From Methanoculleus chikugoensis (GTDB lineage: Archaea; Halobacteriota; Methanomicrobia; Methanomicrobiales; Methanoculleaceae), in the NCBI RefSeq assembly GCF_019669965.1, contig NZ_AP019781.1, positions 930,001 to 994,000 on the forward strand: a DNA stretch of 64,000 nt, in the 5' to 3' direction. Position numbers and translations under genes: made by a program. Of this stretch, positions 48,541 to 58,078 are shown in pieces (the stretch's first letter is position 1; every line of letters starts with the position of its first letter). Below the pieces are notes generated by a model. It worked only from the letters and a program-made list of their open reading frames with translations, was not told where the DNA came from and did not search any database.

Positions 48541-49769
48541 TGGAGAGACTCGAGACCGGAGATCTGGTGCGGTATGCAAACGGCGGTACCGCGCTCACCG
48601 GCACCTATATCGCCGAACGGGACGGGATGGCCGTCGTCAAACTGGAAAGCGGCTACAACATCGGGACGTCGTTTGAGAAGATCGCGTTCGTCGAGCGCCC
48701 GGCCCCCCAGCCGCCGGCAGGCGCCGGGGTCGTCGTCCAGAACCCCGACCTCCCGGAACTCGCCGTCATCTCCACCGGCGGGACGATTGCAAGCCGGGTG
48801 GACTACCGGACCGGCGCGGTGATGAGCCAGTTCTCGGCGAGCGATATCCTGCGGGCGATCCCGGAACTCGGGGACGTCGCCCGCTACCGCGACTGCCAGA
48901 TTGCAAGCATCCTCTCGGAGAACATGCAGCCGACACTCTGGCGGGAACTTGCCCGGGCGGTCTACGACGAGATCCGGGCCGGCGTCGCCGGGGTGATCGT
49001 CACCCACGGCACCGACACGATGGCCTACTCGGCTGCAGCGGTCAGGTTCATGCTCAAGACGCCGGTACCGGTCGTCTTTGTCGGGTCGCAGCGGTCTGCC
49101 GATCGCCCGAGTTCCGACAACGCCATGAACACCCTCTGCAGCGCCGCCGTTGCCGCCGGCAACCTCGGCGAGGTGGCGGTGGTGATGCACGCGACGACGA
49201 ACGACGACCGGTGCGCAATCCACCGGGCGACGAGAGTCCGTAAGATGCACACCTCCCGGCGCGATGCGTTCCAGAGCGCAGGCATGGATCCGCTCGGCTA
49301 CGTCGACTACCCCTCGCTCTCCGTCACCCTCTCGGACGAGGCGGTCCGGCGGGGCGCGGAGGAGCCCGAACTCCGTGATACGCTCGAAGAGCGGTGCGCC
49401 CTCATCCACTTCTACCCCGGGATGCCTTCCAGCGTCCTCGACGTCTTCGAGGGTTACGCCGGCCTGGTCATATCGGGGACGGGGCTCGGGCACGTGGCGA
49501 CCGGGTGGGTCCCGAAGCTCCGGGAGATGATCGAGGACGGGACGACGGTCGTCATGACGTCGCAGTGCCTGCACGGCCGGGTCTGCGACCGGGTCTACAA
49601 CACAGGTAGGGATCTCCTCGCCGCCGGGGTCGTCGAGGGTGAGGATATGCTGCCTGAAGCGGCGCTCGTCAAACTGATGTGGGTGCTCGGAAACGAACCC
49701 GACCCCGAACGGGCGAAGACGCTGATGCAGACCGATCTTGCGGGCGAGATCCGGCGGAGGTCGGTATGA
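48540..49769 (+). CDS. gatD: glutamyl-tRNA(Gln) amidotransferase subunit D
   Basis: Asparaginase-like subunit of 409 residues that hydrolyses Gln and hands ammonia to GatE to make Gln-tRNA(Gln) in archaea. The N-terminal 75 residues form a beta domain (TGDLVRYANGGTALTGTYI). The active-site motifs ELAVISTGGTIASRVD and VTHGTDTMAYSAAAV hold the catalytic Thr residues, and GSQRSADRPSSDNAMN follows. The start overlaps the argH stop (TAATG), and the end overlaps gatE by four bases. Confidence 0.97.
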   Translation: MERLETGDLVRYANGGTALTGTYIAERDGMAVVKLESGYNIGTSFEKIAFVERPAPQPPAGAGVVVQNPDLPELAVISTGGTIASRVDYRTGAVMSQFSASDILRAIPELGDVARYRDCQIASILSENMQPTLWRELARAVYDEIRAGVAGVIVTHGTDTMAYSAAAVRFMLKTPVPVVFVGSQRSADRPSSDNAMNTLCSAAVAAGNLGEVAVVMHATTNDDRCAIHRATRVRKMHTSRRDAFQSAGMDPLGYVDYPSLSVTLSDEAVRRGAEEPELRDTLEERCALIHFYPGMPSSVLDVFEGYAGLVISGTGLGHVATGWVPKLREMIEDGTTVVMTSQCLHGRVCDRVYNTGRDLLAAGVVEGEDMLPEAALVKLMWVLGNEPDPERAKTLMQTDLAGEIRRRSV

Positions 49770-51625
49770 TGGACTACGAGAAACTCGGCCTCAAAGCCGG
49801 CATCGAGATCCACCAGCAGCTCGATACCGCCGAGAAGCTCTTCTGCCGGTGCCCGACCTGCCTCCGGGAGACCTCGGAGCGAAACGGGGAGTTCCACCGC
49901 TACCTCCGGGCGACGGAGAGCGAGCTTGGCGAGATCGACCGGGCGGCGCGCGAGGAGATGAAACTCGTCCGGAAGTTCTGCTACTACACCTACGACACGG
50001 TCTGCCTGGTGGAGCACGACGAGGAGCCCCCGACCCCGATGAACCCCGAGGCGCTCGAAGTCTGCCTCACGATAGCAAAGATGCTCGGTATGACCCCGGT
50101 CGAGCAGGTCCACACGATGAGGAAACTCGTCATCGACGGCTCGAACACCAGCGGGTTCCAGCGGACGGCGCTCGTCGCGCTCTCCGGCGCCCTTCCCGGC
50201 GGGTGCCGCATCGAGACGATCTGCCTTGAAGAGGAGGCGGCGCAGCGGGTGGAGGACGAGACCTTCTCCCTCGACCGCCTGGGGATCCCGCTCGTCGAGA
50301 TCACCACCGCCCCCTGCATGCGCACCCCCGAGGCCGTCCAGGAGGTCGCGGGGCATATCGGGATGATCCTCCGCTCCACGGGGAGGGTGAAGCGCGGGCT
50401 CGGGACGATCCGGCAGGACATCAACGTCTCCATCGCCGACGGCGCCCGGGTGGAGATCAAGGGCGTCCAGGAACTCGACCTGATCGCCGAGGTGGTGCGG
50501 CGCGAGGTCGAGCGGCAGGTCAATCTGCTTGAGATCCGGGACGCCCTCCGTGAGAGGGGCGCCCGGGTCGATCACACCGTCATCGACGTCACCGCTCTCT
50601 TTGCCGGGACGAAATCCTCGATCCTGAAGAAGGCGAAAGCCGTCCTCGCCGTCCGGCTCTGTGGGTTCGCGGGCCTCGTTGGGCGCGAGATCCAGCCCGG
50701 CAGGCGGCTCGGAAGCGAGATGTCGGACTACGCAAAGAAGTGCGGCGTCGGCGGGATCTTCCACACCGACGAGCTCCCCGCCTACGGCGTCACGGCAGAA
50801 GAGGTGGCGTGCCTGCGCGAGTTCGTCGGCGCCGCGGAGGAGGACTGCGTCGTCATCGTCGCGGCGGGAAGAGAGCGTGCCGGGTGTGCCGCCGAGCAGG
50901 TGATGGTCCGCGCCGAGATGGGCCTCTCGGGCGTCCCCGAAGAGACCCGGAAGATGCTCGAGGAGGGGAATTCCGCCTATATGCGCCCGCTCCCGGGAGC
51001 CGCCCGGATGTACCCCGAGACCGACGTCTTTGCGGTCACGATCGACGAGGAGCACTGGGAGAGCATCGATATCCCCGAACTCCTCACCGACCGCGCGGAG
51101 CGGTTCGTCCGGGAGTTCCGGCTCGACGAAGGGCTGGCGCGGCAGGTGGCGTTCTCCGAGCGGCTGCCGCTCTTCGAGAAGGCGGTCGCCTCCGGTGTCC
51201 GTCCCACCCTTGCTGCACGGACGCTGCTTGCCACCTGCCGGGAACTCGCCCGCGACGGCGTCGAGGTCGCCCGGGTAAGCGAGGAGGAGATCCTAGCCCT
51301 TCTCTCGGCGGTCGAGGCCGGCCGGGCGGCGAAGGAGGCGATCCCCGATCTCCTCACCGAACTCGCGCGGACTGCCGGAGGTGCCGGGACTCCCGGCGAG
51401 CGGGTGGACGCGGCGATCGAGAAGATGGGGCCCGCCGTCTCGCAGGCGGACGTGGAGGAGATCGTGAGTCGTATCGTGGCCGAGCGTGAGGCGTTCGCCC
51501 GGGAGAAGGGTATGGGCGCGCTCGGCCCCCTGATGGGCGTCGTCATGCAGGAACTCCGCGGGAGCGTCGACGGGAAGGTCATCAGCGAGACCCTCCGACG
51601 CGAGCTCCAGCGGTTACTCTCCTGA
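49766..51625 (+). CDS. gatE: glutamyl-tRNA(Gln) amidotransferase subunit E
   Basis: Kinase/amidase-tail subunit of 619 residues that phosphorylates Glu-tRNA(Gln) before amidation. It begins MMDYEKLGLKAGIEIHQQLDT, with the Zn-site cysteines in FCRCPTC. TSGFQRTALVALSG and the GAD-like insertion mark GatE and not GatB. The C-terminal YqeY-like tail (residues about 470-619) binds the tRNA. The first ATG at 49766 overlaps the gatD stop; a second follows at 49769. Confidence 0.97.
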   Translation: MMDYEKLGLKAGIEIHQQLDTAEKLFCRCPTCLRETSERNGEFHRYLRATESELGEIDRAAREEMKLVRKFCYYTYDTVCLVEHDEEPPTPMNPEALEVCLTIAKMLGMTPVEQVHTMRKLVIDGSNTSGFQRTALVALSGALPGGCRIETICLEEEAAQRVEDETFSLDRLGIPLVEITTAPCMRTPEAVQEVAGHIGMILRSTGRVKRGLGTIRQDINVSIADGARVEIKGVQELDLIAEVVRREVERQVNLLEIRDALRERGARVDHTVIDVTALFAGTKSSILKKAKAVLAVRLCGFAGLVGREIQPGRRLGSEMSDYAKKCGVGGIFHTDELPAYGVTAEEVACLREFVGAAEEDCVVIVAAGRERAGCAAEQVMVRAEMGLSGVPEETRKMLEEGNSAYMRPLPGAARMYPETDVFAVTIDEEHWESIDIPELLTDRAERFVREFRLDEGLARQVAFSERLPLFEKAVASGVRPTLAARTLLATCRELARDGVEVARVSEEEILALLSAVEAGRAAKEAIPDLLTELARTAGGAGTPGERVDAAIEKMGPAVSQADVEEIVSRIVAEREAFAREKGMGALGPLMGVVMQELRGSVDGKVISETLRRELQRLLS

Positions 51626-51652
51626 TCCCCGGCCCGGGTCCGTCCCGGCCGG

Positions 51653-51699
51653 GTTACTTTTATCTCCGGTTCCGTGCATAAATATAAAGGAGTTTTATC
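51653..51699 (+). promoter_or_regulatory. promoter and ribosome binding site of the DUF5350 gene
   Basis: TTACTTTTATCTCC at about 51,653-51,666 is a TATA-like element. AAGGAG lies seven bases before the ATG at 51700. Confidence 0.45.
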
Positions 51700-52005
51700 A
51701 TGGGAAAGACAGGCAGTGTCCAGTGGGCCCAGGTCAAGGGCGTTAAGGGGCAGATTCGGCTCGTCCCTGCAAGTGAAGGCGAAGTGAAGAAACCCGGCCC
51801 GAACCAGCGGTTCAAGGCGGCAGCGGATATCCAGAAGCGTGCGAGCAGGGAAGGGCAGGACCAGCGCCGCGGCGGTCGCGGTGGACGCGGCGGACGCGGT
51901 GGCCGGGGCCGGGGAGCAAGCGGCCCGACGGTGGATGTGCGGGTGCGCCGCGGCATACGCCGCGCGAAGGTTTCGGCTCTCGGGACAAAGCAGAAATCGA
52001 GATAA
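51700..52005 (+). CDS. DUF5350-type Arg/Gly-rich small basic protein
   Basis: Protein of 101 residues found in methanogens. The first 50 residues are ordered (GKTGSVQWAQVKGVKGQIRLV, then KPGPNQRFKAAADIQKRA). Residues about 56-72 are an RGG-type tract of GGRG repeats, and the C terminus is basic (VRVRRGIRRAKVSALGTKQK). RGG tracts bind RNA, so an RNA- or ribosome-linked role is likely, but no function is established. It has its own promoter and strong ribosome binding site. Confidence 0.85.
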   Translation: MGKTGSVQWAQVKGVKGQIRLVPASEGEVKKPGPNQRFKAAADIQKRASREGQDQRRGGRGGRGGRGGRGRGASGPTVDVRVRRGIRRAKVSALGTKQKSR

Positions 52006-52061
52006 GCCGTCCCTCTCTTCTCCTTCAATACTTTTTATACTTGAGAGTTCCAGTATGTGGT

Positions 52062-52418
52062 ATGGATCTCAAATCCGCCATCAAGACCTATCAGTTTGCC
52101 GAACGGGCGAAATCCGAACTGATTGTGGGGTCGCACCTGACGACAGCCCTGATCCAGTTTCCGCTCGCGGAGAAGCCCGGCGGAAAACGGATGCTCGTGA
52201 TGGTGCTCCAGTCGATCCGCTCGGAACTCGATTTTGCGTATGGCGATACGGGACTTTCCGAGTTTAAGAAGGCCATCGATCACCTCAACGAGGCGATCAG
52301 CCTGACGGAGAGTATGGATCTCGGGGCCGCGTCGGAGCGGATAGGGAGGGCCGTCAGCGCCGCCACGACCGCAGCCCAGGCCGCATGGGAGACGCTCAAC
52401 GAGCATGAACTCCTCTGA
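52062..52418 (+). CDS. conserved hypothetical helical protein
   Basis: Protein of 118 residues, not recognised. It is largely helical and soluble (MDLKSAIKTYQFAERAKSEL, FKKAIDHLNEAISLTESMD, AASERIGRAVSAATTAAQAAW). The pattern suggests a helical bundle, perhaps a binding partner. ATG at 52062 was chosen because CTTTTTATACTTG at 52,028-52,040 is about 25 bases upstream, a leaderless arrangement. The final 14 bases overlap the nitroreductase gene. Confidence 0.75.
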   Translation: MDLKSAIKTYQFAERAKSELIVGSHLTTALIQFPLAEKPGGKRMLVMVLQSIRSELDFAYGDTGLSEFKKAIDHLNEAISLTESMDLGAASERIGRAVSAATTAAQAAWETLNEHELL

Positions 52419-52932
52419 TCTCCTCCGTTTCCTGAGAGCACGGTCTTCTGTCCGGGAATACTCCGGGGAGCCGCTCGATCCGGAGGATATCGACTACATC
52501 CTCGCCTGCGCGAGTACGGCGCCGAGCGCCGGCAACCGCGAGGCATGGGATGTCGTCATCGTCACCGACGACGATGTCAGGCTGGAACTCGCGTCGGCGG
52601 CCCTGGAGCAGGTGCACATCCGTGAAGCCCCGGCGGTCTTCGTGGTCTGTGCGAACTACGTCCGGTCGATGTCGCACTACGGGGAGCGGGGGATCCTCTA
52701 CGCGCTCGAGGACGCCACGATCGCCTGCACCTACATGATGCTCGCCGCCCACGCCCGGGACCTGCACTCGTGCTGGACGGGGGCGTTCGAGGAGAGCGAG
52801 GTTCGCGATCTTCTCGGCCTTCCGCAGCATATCCGCCCCGTCGCGCTTCTCGCGGTCGGGAAGGGGAGGCCGCCGCTCGAACCTATGGAGCGGATGCCGG
52901 TGGACGAGCACGTGCACCGCGAGACCTGGTAG
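52405..52932 (+). CDS. nitroreductase-family flavoprotein
   Basis: FMN-dependent oxidoreductase of 175 residues. RARSSVREYSGEPLDPED is the N-terminal FMN-binding stretch (Arg phosphate contacts), STAPSAGNREAWDVVIV the second, and SCWTGAFEES with LLAVGKG the C-terminal one. The dimer uses NAD(P)H or a reduced cofactor to reduce quinones or nitro compounds; the true substrate is unknown. ATG at 52405 overlaps the preceding gene by 14 bases. 24 bases separate it from the UPF0212 gene. Confidence 0.9.
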   Translation: MNSSDLLRFLRARSSVREYSGEPLDPEDIDYILACASTAPSAGNREAWDVVIVTDDDVRLELASAALEQVHIREAPAVFVVCANYVRSMSHYGERGILYALEDATIACTYMMLAAHARDLHSCWTGAFEESEVRDLLGLPQHIRPVALLAVGKGRPPLEPMERMPVDEHVHRETW

Positions 52933-52956
52933 GATCAAACATTCTCGGAGAGAATA

Positions 52957-53295
52957 ATGTCGGATTATTTGGTTACGCTTGAATCAGCGTGGATAATTAA
53001 AGATGTCAAGTCTATGGACGACGCCGTGAGCATCGCGATCAGCGAGGCCGGGAAGCGGCTCAACCCCTCGGCGAAGTTCGTGGAGATCGAGGCGGGGATG
53101 ATCGCCTGCCCCTTCTGCGAGGGGGAGTTGAACACCGCGCTCGTGGTCGCCGGCACCGCCCTCGTCGGGCTCGTGCTGCAGATGAAGGTCTTCCGTGCGG
53201 AGTCCGAAGAGCACGCGGCAAGGATAGCGAAGTCGGTCGTCGGGAAGGCGCTGCACGACGTGCCGCTGAAGGTCCAGGAAGTGCAGGAGTTATGA
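52957..53295 (+). CDS. UPF0212 (DUF555) family protein
   Basis: Protein of 112 residues, conserved in methanogens. The start [28 protein letters not shown] in part and the central ACPFCEGEL with a CPFC metal-like knuckle are family features, followed by a helical tail. No function is established. The end overlaps the PfkB gene by four bases (ATGA), coupling the two. GGAGAG lies about six bases before the ATG. Confidence 0.9.
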   Translation: MSDYLVTLESAWIIKDVKSMDDAVSIAISEAGKRLNPSAKFVEIEAGMIACPFCEGELNTALVVAGTALVGLVLQMKVFRAESEEHAARIAKSVVGKALHDVPLKVQEVQEL

Positions 53296-54182
53296 TCTCC
53301 GTCGTCGGGCATACCGCCATCGACCACCTCTTCCGGGTGCCGAAACTCCCCGGGCGGCATAACTCGACCTACATCACCGGTCACGAGGTCTACTTCGGCG
53401 GCGGGGCGGCGAACATCGCGGCCGGGATTGCGATGCTCGGGGAGCGGTGCCGGCTGGTCTCCACGGTCGGCGGCGACTTCCCGGGGAGCGACTACGACCG
53501 GTGGCTGCACGGTCTCGAGATCGTGCAGGACTTCACCCAGGTGAAGGATGCCCGGACCGCGACCGCGTACGTCTTCACGGACGACGACGGCGACCAGGAG
53601 ACCTTCTTCGAGTGGGGCGCTTCCGCCGCGTTCTCCCGTGCGGAGGCTCCCGCTCTCGACTTCGTCCACATGGCGACGGCCGATCCCGACTTCAACGTCC
53701 GGGTGGCCCAGAAGAGCAGGTTCGCCTCCTTCGACCCGGGGCAGGATCTCCTCTGCTACACCCCCGATCAGCTCGAGATCATCCTCGCGAACATCGATAT
53801 CCTCTTCTCGAACAACCACGAGATGGACCGGATGTGCGAGATGCTGGGGCTGGAGCGGACCGCACTCGTCGCGTCGATCCCGATGACGGTCACGACCCGG
53901 GGGGCGGAGGGGAGCATCCTCTGCATGGACGGCGAGGAGTACCACGTTCCGGCCGTCACCGTCGAGGCCGTCGACCCCACCGGTGCCGGTGACGGCTACC
54001 GTGCCGGGTTCCTCACGGCGTTCCGGAAGGGCTACGCCCCGCTCGACTGCTGCCGCGCGGGGGCGGTGGTCTCTTCCTTCGTCGTCGAGCGGCCGGGCAC
54101 CCAGACGAACCTCCCCGACTGGGAGCGGATGCTTGCGCGGTACCGGAAAGTCTTTGGCGAGCCCGGCGAAATTATCATCTGA
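53292..54182 (+). CDS. PfkB-family sugar/nucleoside kinase
   Basis: Ribokinase-like kinase of 296 residues. The N-terminal GG pair is in [17 protein letters not shown] and the C-terminal catalytic motif is [13 protein letters not shown] (near 222-234) with the base Asp and anion hole. Archaeal relatives phosphorylate nucleosides or ribose-type sugars; the substrate is not decided here. ATG at 53292 overlaps the UPF0212 stop by four bases. No lid beta-sheet anomaly is apparent. 80 bases separate it from the DUF2070 gene. Confidence 0.92.
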   Translation: MISVVGHTAIDHLFRVPKLPGRHNSTYITGHEVYFGGGAANIAAGIAMLGERCRLVSTVGGDFPGSDYDRWLHGLEIVQDFTQVKDARTATAYVFTDDDGDQETFFEWGASAAFSRAEAPALDFVHMATADPDFNVRVAQKSRFASFDPGQDLLCYTPDQLEIILANIDILFSNNHEMDRMCEMLGLERTALVASIPMTVTTRGAEGSILCMDGEEYHVPAVTVEAVDPTGAGDGYRAGFLTAFRKGYAPLDCCRAGAVVSSFVVERPGTQTNLPDWERMLARYRKVFGEPGEIII

Positions 54183-54262
54183 ATTATGGGAAATACAGCG
54201 CTAATGGCCGGCATCTCTCTGCCGGCCGCCGTTTCCGGCCCGAGGATACCCGGAGGCGCCTG

Positions 54263-56002
54263 ATGGAGTCCGGCCCCGACGTGCGTGTCGAGCGGCTCAC
54301 CCGCTACATCTTCTCCGCTCCATCCTGGCCGCGGTCGCTTGCACTCATCGTTGTGCTTGGTTTCGTCATCGATGCTGCCACCTACCGGGTGGGGGACGAG
54401 TTGTTCCTGATCGGCACCCTCGGGTTCTCGGTCCCGGCACTGGTCGCTTTCCTGCTGACGGTGCCGCTGGTGCGGGTCTTCGGCGGCTACATCACCTGGA
54501 ACCGGTCGGCGCTCCTCGCCCTGGCCTGCACGGTTCTTGCGGTGATCCTGAGCCTTTCCCCGGTGCTTGTCTTTGGTCGTGCTCTCTTTCCCATGCTTTA
54601 TGCGGTCGCGTTCGGCCTGGCCTTCGGCCTCCGGCTGCTGGTTCTCGCGGCCGTTGCCGACTACCGGATCAGCCGGATGGTCCTCCCCGCGTTCACCCAG
54701 AGCGCAGCCGCCATAGCGGTCGGAACCTGGTTCTTCACCCCCGGGTTCGTCCCCTATGCCCTCCTGCTCCAGGCGGTCTTCGGGCTGGTCTTCATCTTTC
54801 TGATCTGGCTGATCGAGCGGCCGCTGAAGCGGGCGTTCCAGATCAGCGGGCTCAATTTCCTCAACACCTTCATCGCCCACCTGACCGACGGGTCGAAGAA
54901 CATGGAGGACTTCTTCCGCGAGATCGGCGAGGAGGTCTATGTGCCCCAGATCTCGCTCTTCTTCTCCCGCGACGCCGGAAAAGACGTCCTCTTCACCGTC
55001 CCGAACGTCCACCCCGGCCCGATGGGGGACGTCGGCGGCGGGAACCTCCCCCGGATCCTCCACGATACGTTCCCCGAGGAGACGCTCGTCGCCCACGGCT
55101 GCGCCACCCACGATTTCAACCTGGTCTCGGAGAGCGAGATCGAGAAGATCGCTCGCGCCGTTGAGGCGTCCCGTGAAGGGCTCGCCTTCTCCGCCGTCGC
55201 GAGCCGTCCCGTCCGGGTCGAATCGGGCTCGGTCTCGATCCTCTGCCAGCGGTTCGGGGACGCTCTCCTGATGGTGAGCACCCGGTCACCGGAGCGGACG
55301 GAGGATCTCGACTACTCGGTCGGGATGGCGATCATGGCCGAAGGGCGGTGCGCCTTCTCGGAGGTCGCGTTCGTGGACGCTCACAACTGCATGACCAGCG
55401 TGGGCTCCCCGGTCCTCCCGGCGACGCGGATCGCGACGGAGTACATCGCCGCCGCACGCGAGGGATTCCGGGCTGCACGGGACCTCCCGGCGGAGCCGCT
55501 CGCGATCGGTGTCTCGCATGTCCGGGTTCCGTTCACCCGCGAGCAGGGGTTCGGGTCGCTCGGGGTGCAGGCGCTGGTGACGGAGGTCGAGGGGAAGCGG
55601 GCGGCCTACGTCCTGATCGACGGGAACAACATGGCCCCGGGCGTCCGGGAGCAACTGCGGGCCGTGGCGCTCGAAGACGTCGACGAGGCGGAGATCATGA
55701 CGACCGATACGCACACGGTGAACACGATCACCGGGAAGAACCCGGTCGGCTACGTGGTGCCGGCGAAGGCGATCGTCCCCTACATCGAGCAGGCAGTCCG
55801 CGAAGCGATCGCCGATCTCGCGCTGGCCCGCGTGGGGGCGGCGACGGCCTCGTGCGAGGGGGTTGTCGTCTTCGGGTCGCAGCGGGTCTCGCAGCTCGCG
55901 AGCACCGTGAACGCGATGCTCGTGTTCATCGCCCCGCTGAGCCTGATGATCCTCATCCTCGCGTTCCTGCTCTCGGTCATCGCCTATATCGCGCTCCAGT
56001 AG
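54263..56002 (+). CDS. DUF2070 family membrane protein
   Basis: Protein of 579 residues of an archaeal family with no established function. About six N-terminal helices (residues 20-190) are followed by a large soluble domain (about 200-540) with FTVPNVHPGPMGDVGGGNLP, VDAHNCM and a His/Asp-rich pattern (HGCATHDFN, TTDTHTVNTITG) suggesting metal binding and possible hydrolase activity. Two C-terminal helices end it (MLVFIAPLSLMILILAFLLSV). ATG at 54263 follows GGAGGCGCCTG. A hairpin terminator lies right after. Confidence 0.9.
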   Translation: MESGPDVRVERLTRYIFSAPSWPRSLALIVVLGFVIDAATYRVGDELFLIGTLGFSVPALVAFLLTVPLVRVFGGYITWNRSALLALACTVLAVILSLSPVLVFGRALFPMLYAVAFGLAFGLRLLVLAAVADYRISRMVLPAFTQSAAAIAVGTWFFTPGFVPYALLLQAVFGLVFIFLIWLIERPLKRAFQISGLNFLNTFIAHLTDGSKNMEDFFREIGEEVYVPQISLFFSRDAGKDVLFTVPNVHPGPMGDVGGGNLPRILHDTFPEETLVAHGCATHDFNLVSESEIEKIARAVEASREGLAFSAVASRPVRVESGSVSILCQRFGDALLMVSTRSPERTEDLDYSVGMAIMAEGRCAFSEVAFVDAHNCMTSVGSPVLPATRIATEYIAAAREGFRAARDLPAEPLAIGVSHVRVPFTREQGFGSLGVQALVTEVEGKRAAYVLIDGNNMAPGVREQLRAVALEDVDEAEIMTTDTHTVNTITGKNPVGYVVPAKAIVPYIEQAVREAIADLALARVGAATASCEGVVVFGSQRVSQLASTVNAMLVFIAPLSLMILILAFLLSVIAYIALQ

Positions 56003-56027
56003 GGGCGGGAACGCCCTTTTTCTTTTT
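56003..56027 (+). terminator. hairpin and T-tract terminator after DUF2070
   Basis: GGGCG (56003-56007), loop GGAA, CGCCC (56012-56016), followed by T5CT5 (56017-56027). It begins directly after the stop codon and 19 bases before the next gene. A bacterial-like hairpin with a long T tract is present. Confidence 0.7.
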
Positions 56028-56045
56028 GCACGCCCAACCCCTATC

Positions 56046-57224
56046 ATGAACTACCGGTTCGCTGGTCGGATGGGGTGTGCCCCGGAGTCGTTCCTCGAAG
56101 AGCTCTTCCGTGTCTCGGCGGTGCCCGGGGTGATATCGTTTGCAGGAGGCCTGCCGGGCTCGGCCTACATCGACGTCGAGGGGATCCGGGAGGCGGCCCG
56201 CGAGGTCTTTGCCGAAGAGGGGCGGACGGCGCTCCAGTACACGACGACGGACGGCTACCCCCCCCTCCGGGAGTTCATCGCCGACCGTTACCAAAGAAGG
56301 CTCGGCCTCCCGGCGACGCCCGAGGAGATCCAGATCGTGAACGGCTCGCAGCAGTGCCTCGACCTGGTCGCGAAGATCTTCCTCGACCCGGGGGACGCCG
56401 TCGGGATGGAGCGGCCGGGCTACCTCGGCGCGATCGAGGCCTTCTCCCTCTACGAACCTGTCGTTCATTCGGTTCCCCTGGAGGAGGACGGCCCGGACCT
56501 CGCGGCGTTTGCGTCGCTCGTCCACGACCACGCGCCGAAGTTCTTCTACGGCATCCCGAACTCGCAGAATCCGTCGGGGACGACCTACTCGGAAGGGAAG
56601 CGTCGGGCGGTCGCGGAGATCCTCGAAGGAACGGATACGGTCTTCTACGAGGACGACGCCTTTGGGGAGCTCTTCTTCGACGGGAAACCGCGGCCGCCGG
56701 TGAAGCGCTACCTCCCGGAGCAGACGGTGATCTCGGGGTCGTTCTCGAAGATTGTCGCACCCGGGATGCGGATCGGCTGGATATATGCGCCGGTACCGGT
56801 CCTTCGTGAGTTCAACGTCGCGAAGCAGGCGGCCGACCTCCACTCGAACTTCCTCTGCCAGGTGATCCTGCACCGCTACCTTTCGACGCACGATCTCGAT
56901 GCCCACGTCGCCCGCGTTGCGGCGGTCTACGGCGCAAACTGCCGGCTGATGTGCGACCTCCTCGACGACCTGATGCCGCCGGGGACGACCCATACGAACC
57001 CCGAGGGCGGGATGTTCATGACGGCGGCCCTGCCGGACGGCGTCTCGTCGATGGAGGTCTTCCGTGAGGGCGTCAAAGAGGGCGTCGCGGTCCTTCCCGG
57101 GGTTCCGTTCTACGTCGACGGCGGCGGGGAGGATACGATCCGGCTGAACTTCTCTGCGGCCGGCGAGGAGGAGATCGCGGAGGGGATCCACCGGCTGGCG
57201 AGGGTGGTGCGGCGGCTGGCCTGA
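56046..57224 (+). CDS. class I/II aminotransferase (2-aminoadipate/MocR-like)
   Basis: PLP enzyme of 392 residues. ISFAGGLPGSAYIDVEGIREA in part is the family start, LQYTTTDGYPPLRE the tetrad loop, and the Schiff-base Lys sits in SGSFSKIVAPGMRIGW (near 237). NPSGTTYSEGKR and EDDAFGEL hold the Asn and Asp that grip PLP. It resembles LysN and aromatic aminotransferases of archaea. No DNA-binding domain is attached. Substrate is uncertain; aromatic or branched 2-oxo acids would suit the iorA elsewhere in the window. Confidence 0.92.
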   Translation: MNYRFAGRMGCAPESFLEELFRVSAVPGVISFAGGLPGSAYIDVEGIREAAREVFAEEGRTALQYTTTDGYPPLREFIADRYQRRLGLPATPEEIQIVNGSQQCLDLVAKIFLDPGDAVGMERPGYLGAIEAFSLYEPVVHSVPLEEDGPDLAAFASLVHDHAPKFFYGIPNSQNPSGTTYSEGKRRAVAEILEGTDTVFYEDDAFGELFFDGKPRPPVKRYLPEQTVISGSFSKIVAPGMRIGWIYAPVPVLREFNVAKQAADLHSNFLCQVILHRYLSTHDLDAHVARVAAVYGANCRLMCDLLDDLMPPGTTHTNPEGGMFMTAALPDGVSSMEVFREGVKEGVAVLPGVPFYVDGGGEDTIRLNFSAAGEEEIAEGIHRLARVVRRLA

Positions 57225-57271
57225 TCTCTGTTTCACAATATTTAACGGCAGCGAGAGTCCTGTACTCTTCA

Positions 57272-58018
57272 ATGACCTCCTTCTCCTCGCATCCGGGCTA
57301 CTTCCGGTTCTGCACCGCTCTCCTCATCTTCCTGCTCGTCGTCCCCGGCTGCTGCCTCGCCGCGGCCGACCCCGACGCCCGGGCCTCGGCCGCCGTCGCG
57401 GAGGAGGACTGGGACGGGGTCCTCATCGCGACCGGCGAGGGGCTTGTCGACGAGCCCGGGAACGCCGCCCTCCTCTGCATGGAGGGATACGCCCTGCGCA
57501 AACTCGGGCGCTACCCGGAGGCGGCGGCCGTGGTGAGCAAGGCGATCGCCCTCGACCCAAAACCCGTCCGCTACACGAACCGCGGGTATGCGTACCTCGC
57601 GATGGGGAACTATTCCGCCGCGCTCGCCGACGCGGAGGCCGCGCTCCTCCTCGACCCTGCAGACGCCACGTCCTGGGGCATGAAGGCGATGGCGCTCGCC
57701 GGGATGGACGACCTTGCCGGCGCAGAGTCGGCCATCGACCGGGCACTCGCCCTCGCTCCGGAGAGCGCCCACCTCTGGCACGTCCGGGGTGAGGTCCTCC
57801 TTGCCGCCGGCAGCGCCGCGGAGGCGGCCGCGGCCCTGAACCGCTCGCTCACGCTCGACCCTGACTACAGCCTTCCCTGGCCGGATATGCCGGACGCCCG
57901 CGAGGACCTGGCGGCGGCGATGCAGGCTGCTACTCCTCCGACGGCGGTGCCGGTCGGGAGTTTGATCGCAGTCGCCGGCCTGCTTGCGGTTGGTGCGTGG
58001 TCTCTCCGGCGGCGTTGA
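57272..58018 (+). CDS. exported TPR protein with C-terminal anchor
   Basis: Protein of 248 residues. A signal peptide (FCTALLIFLLVVPGCCLAAA, residues 13-32) precedes about four TPR repeats (residues 40-200; ALRKLGRYPEAAAVVSKAIALDP, AYLAMGNYSAALADAEAALLLDP and similar). The C-terminal segment VPVGSLIAVAGLLAVGAWS followed by RRR is a membrane helix with a basic end, like archaeosortase-processed tails, although the PGF motif is absent. It probably displays a protein-binding solenoid outside the cell. TATTTAAC lies about 30 bases upstream. Confidence 0.85.
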   Translation: MTSFSSHPGYFRFCTALLIFLLVVPGCCLAAADPDARASAAVAEEDWDGVLIATGEGLVDEPGNAALLCMEGYALRKLGRYPEAAAVVSKAIALDPKPVRYTNRGYAYLAMGNYSAALADAEAALLLDPADATSWGMKAMALAGMDDLAGAESAIDRALALAPESAHLWHVRGEVLLAAGSAAEAAAALNRSLTLDPDYSLPWPDMPDAREDLAAAMQAATPPTAVPVGSLIAVAGLLAVGAWSLRRR

Positions 58019-58078
58019 CCCGTGCGTCGTGCCCGGAACGCCTCCGCCGGGTAAACGGATCGCCGTAACGCAACTCCT

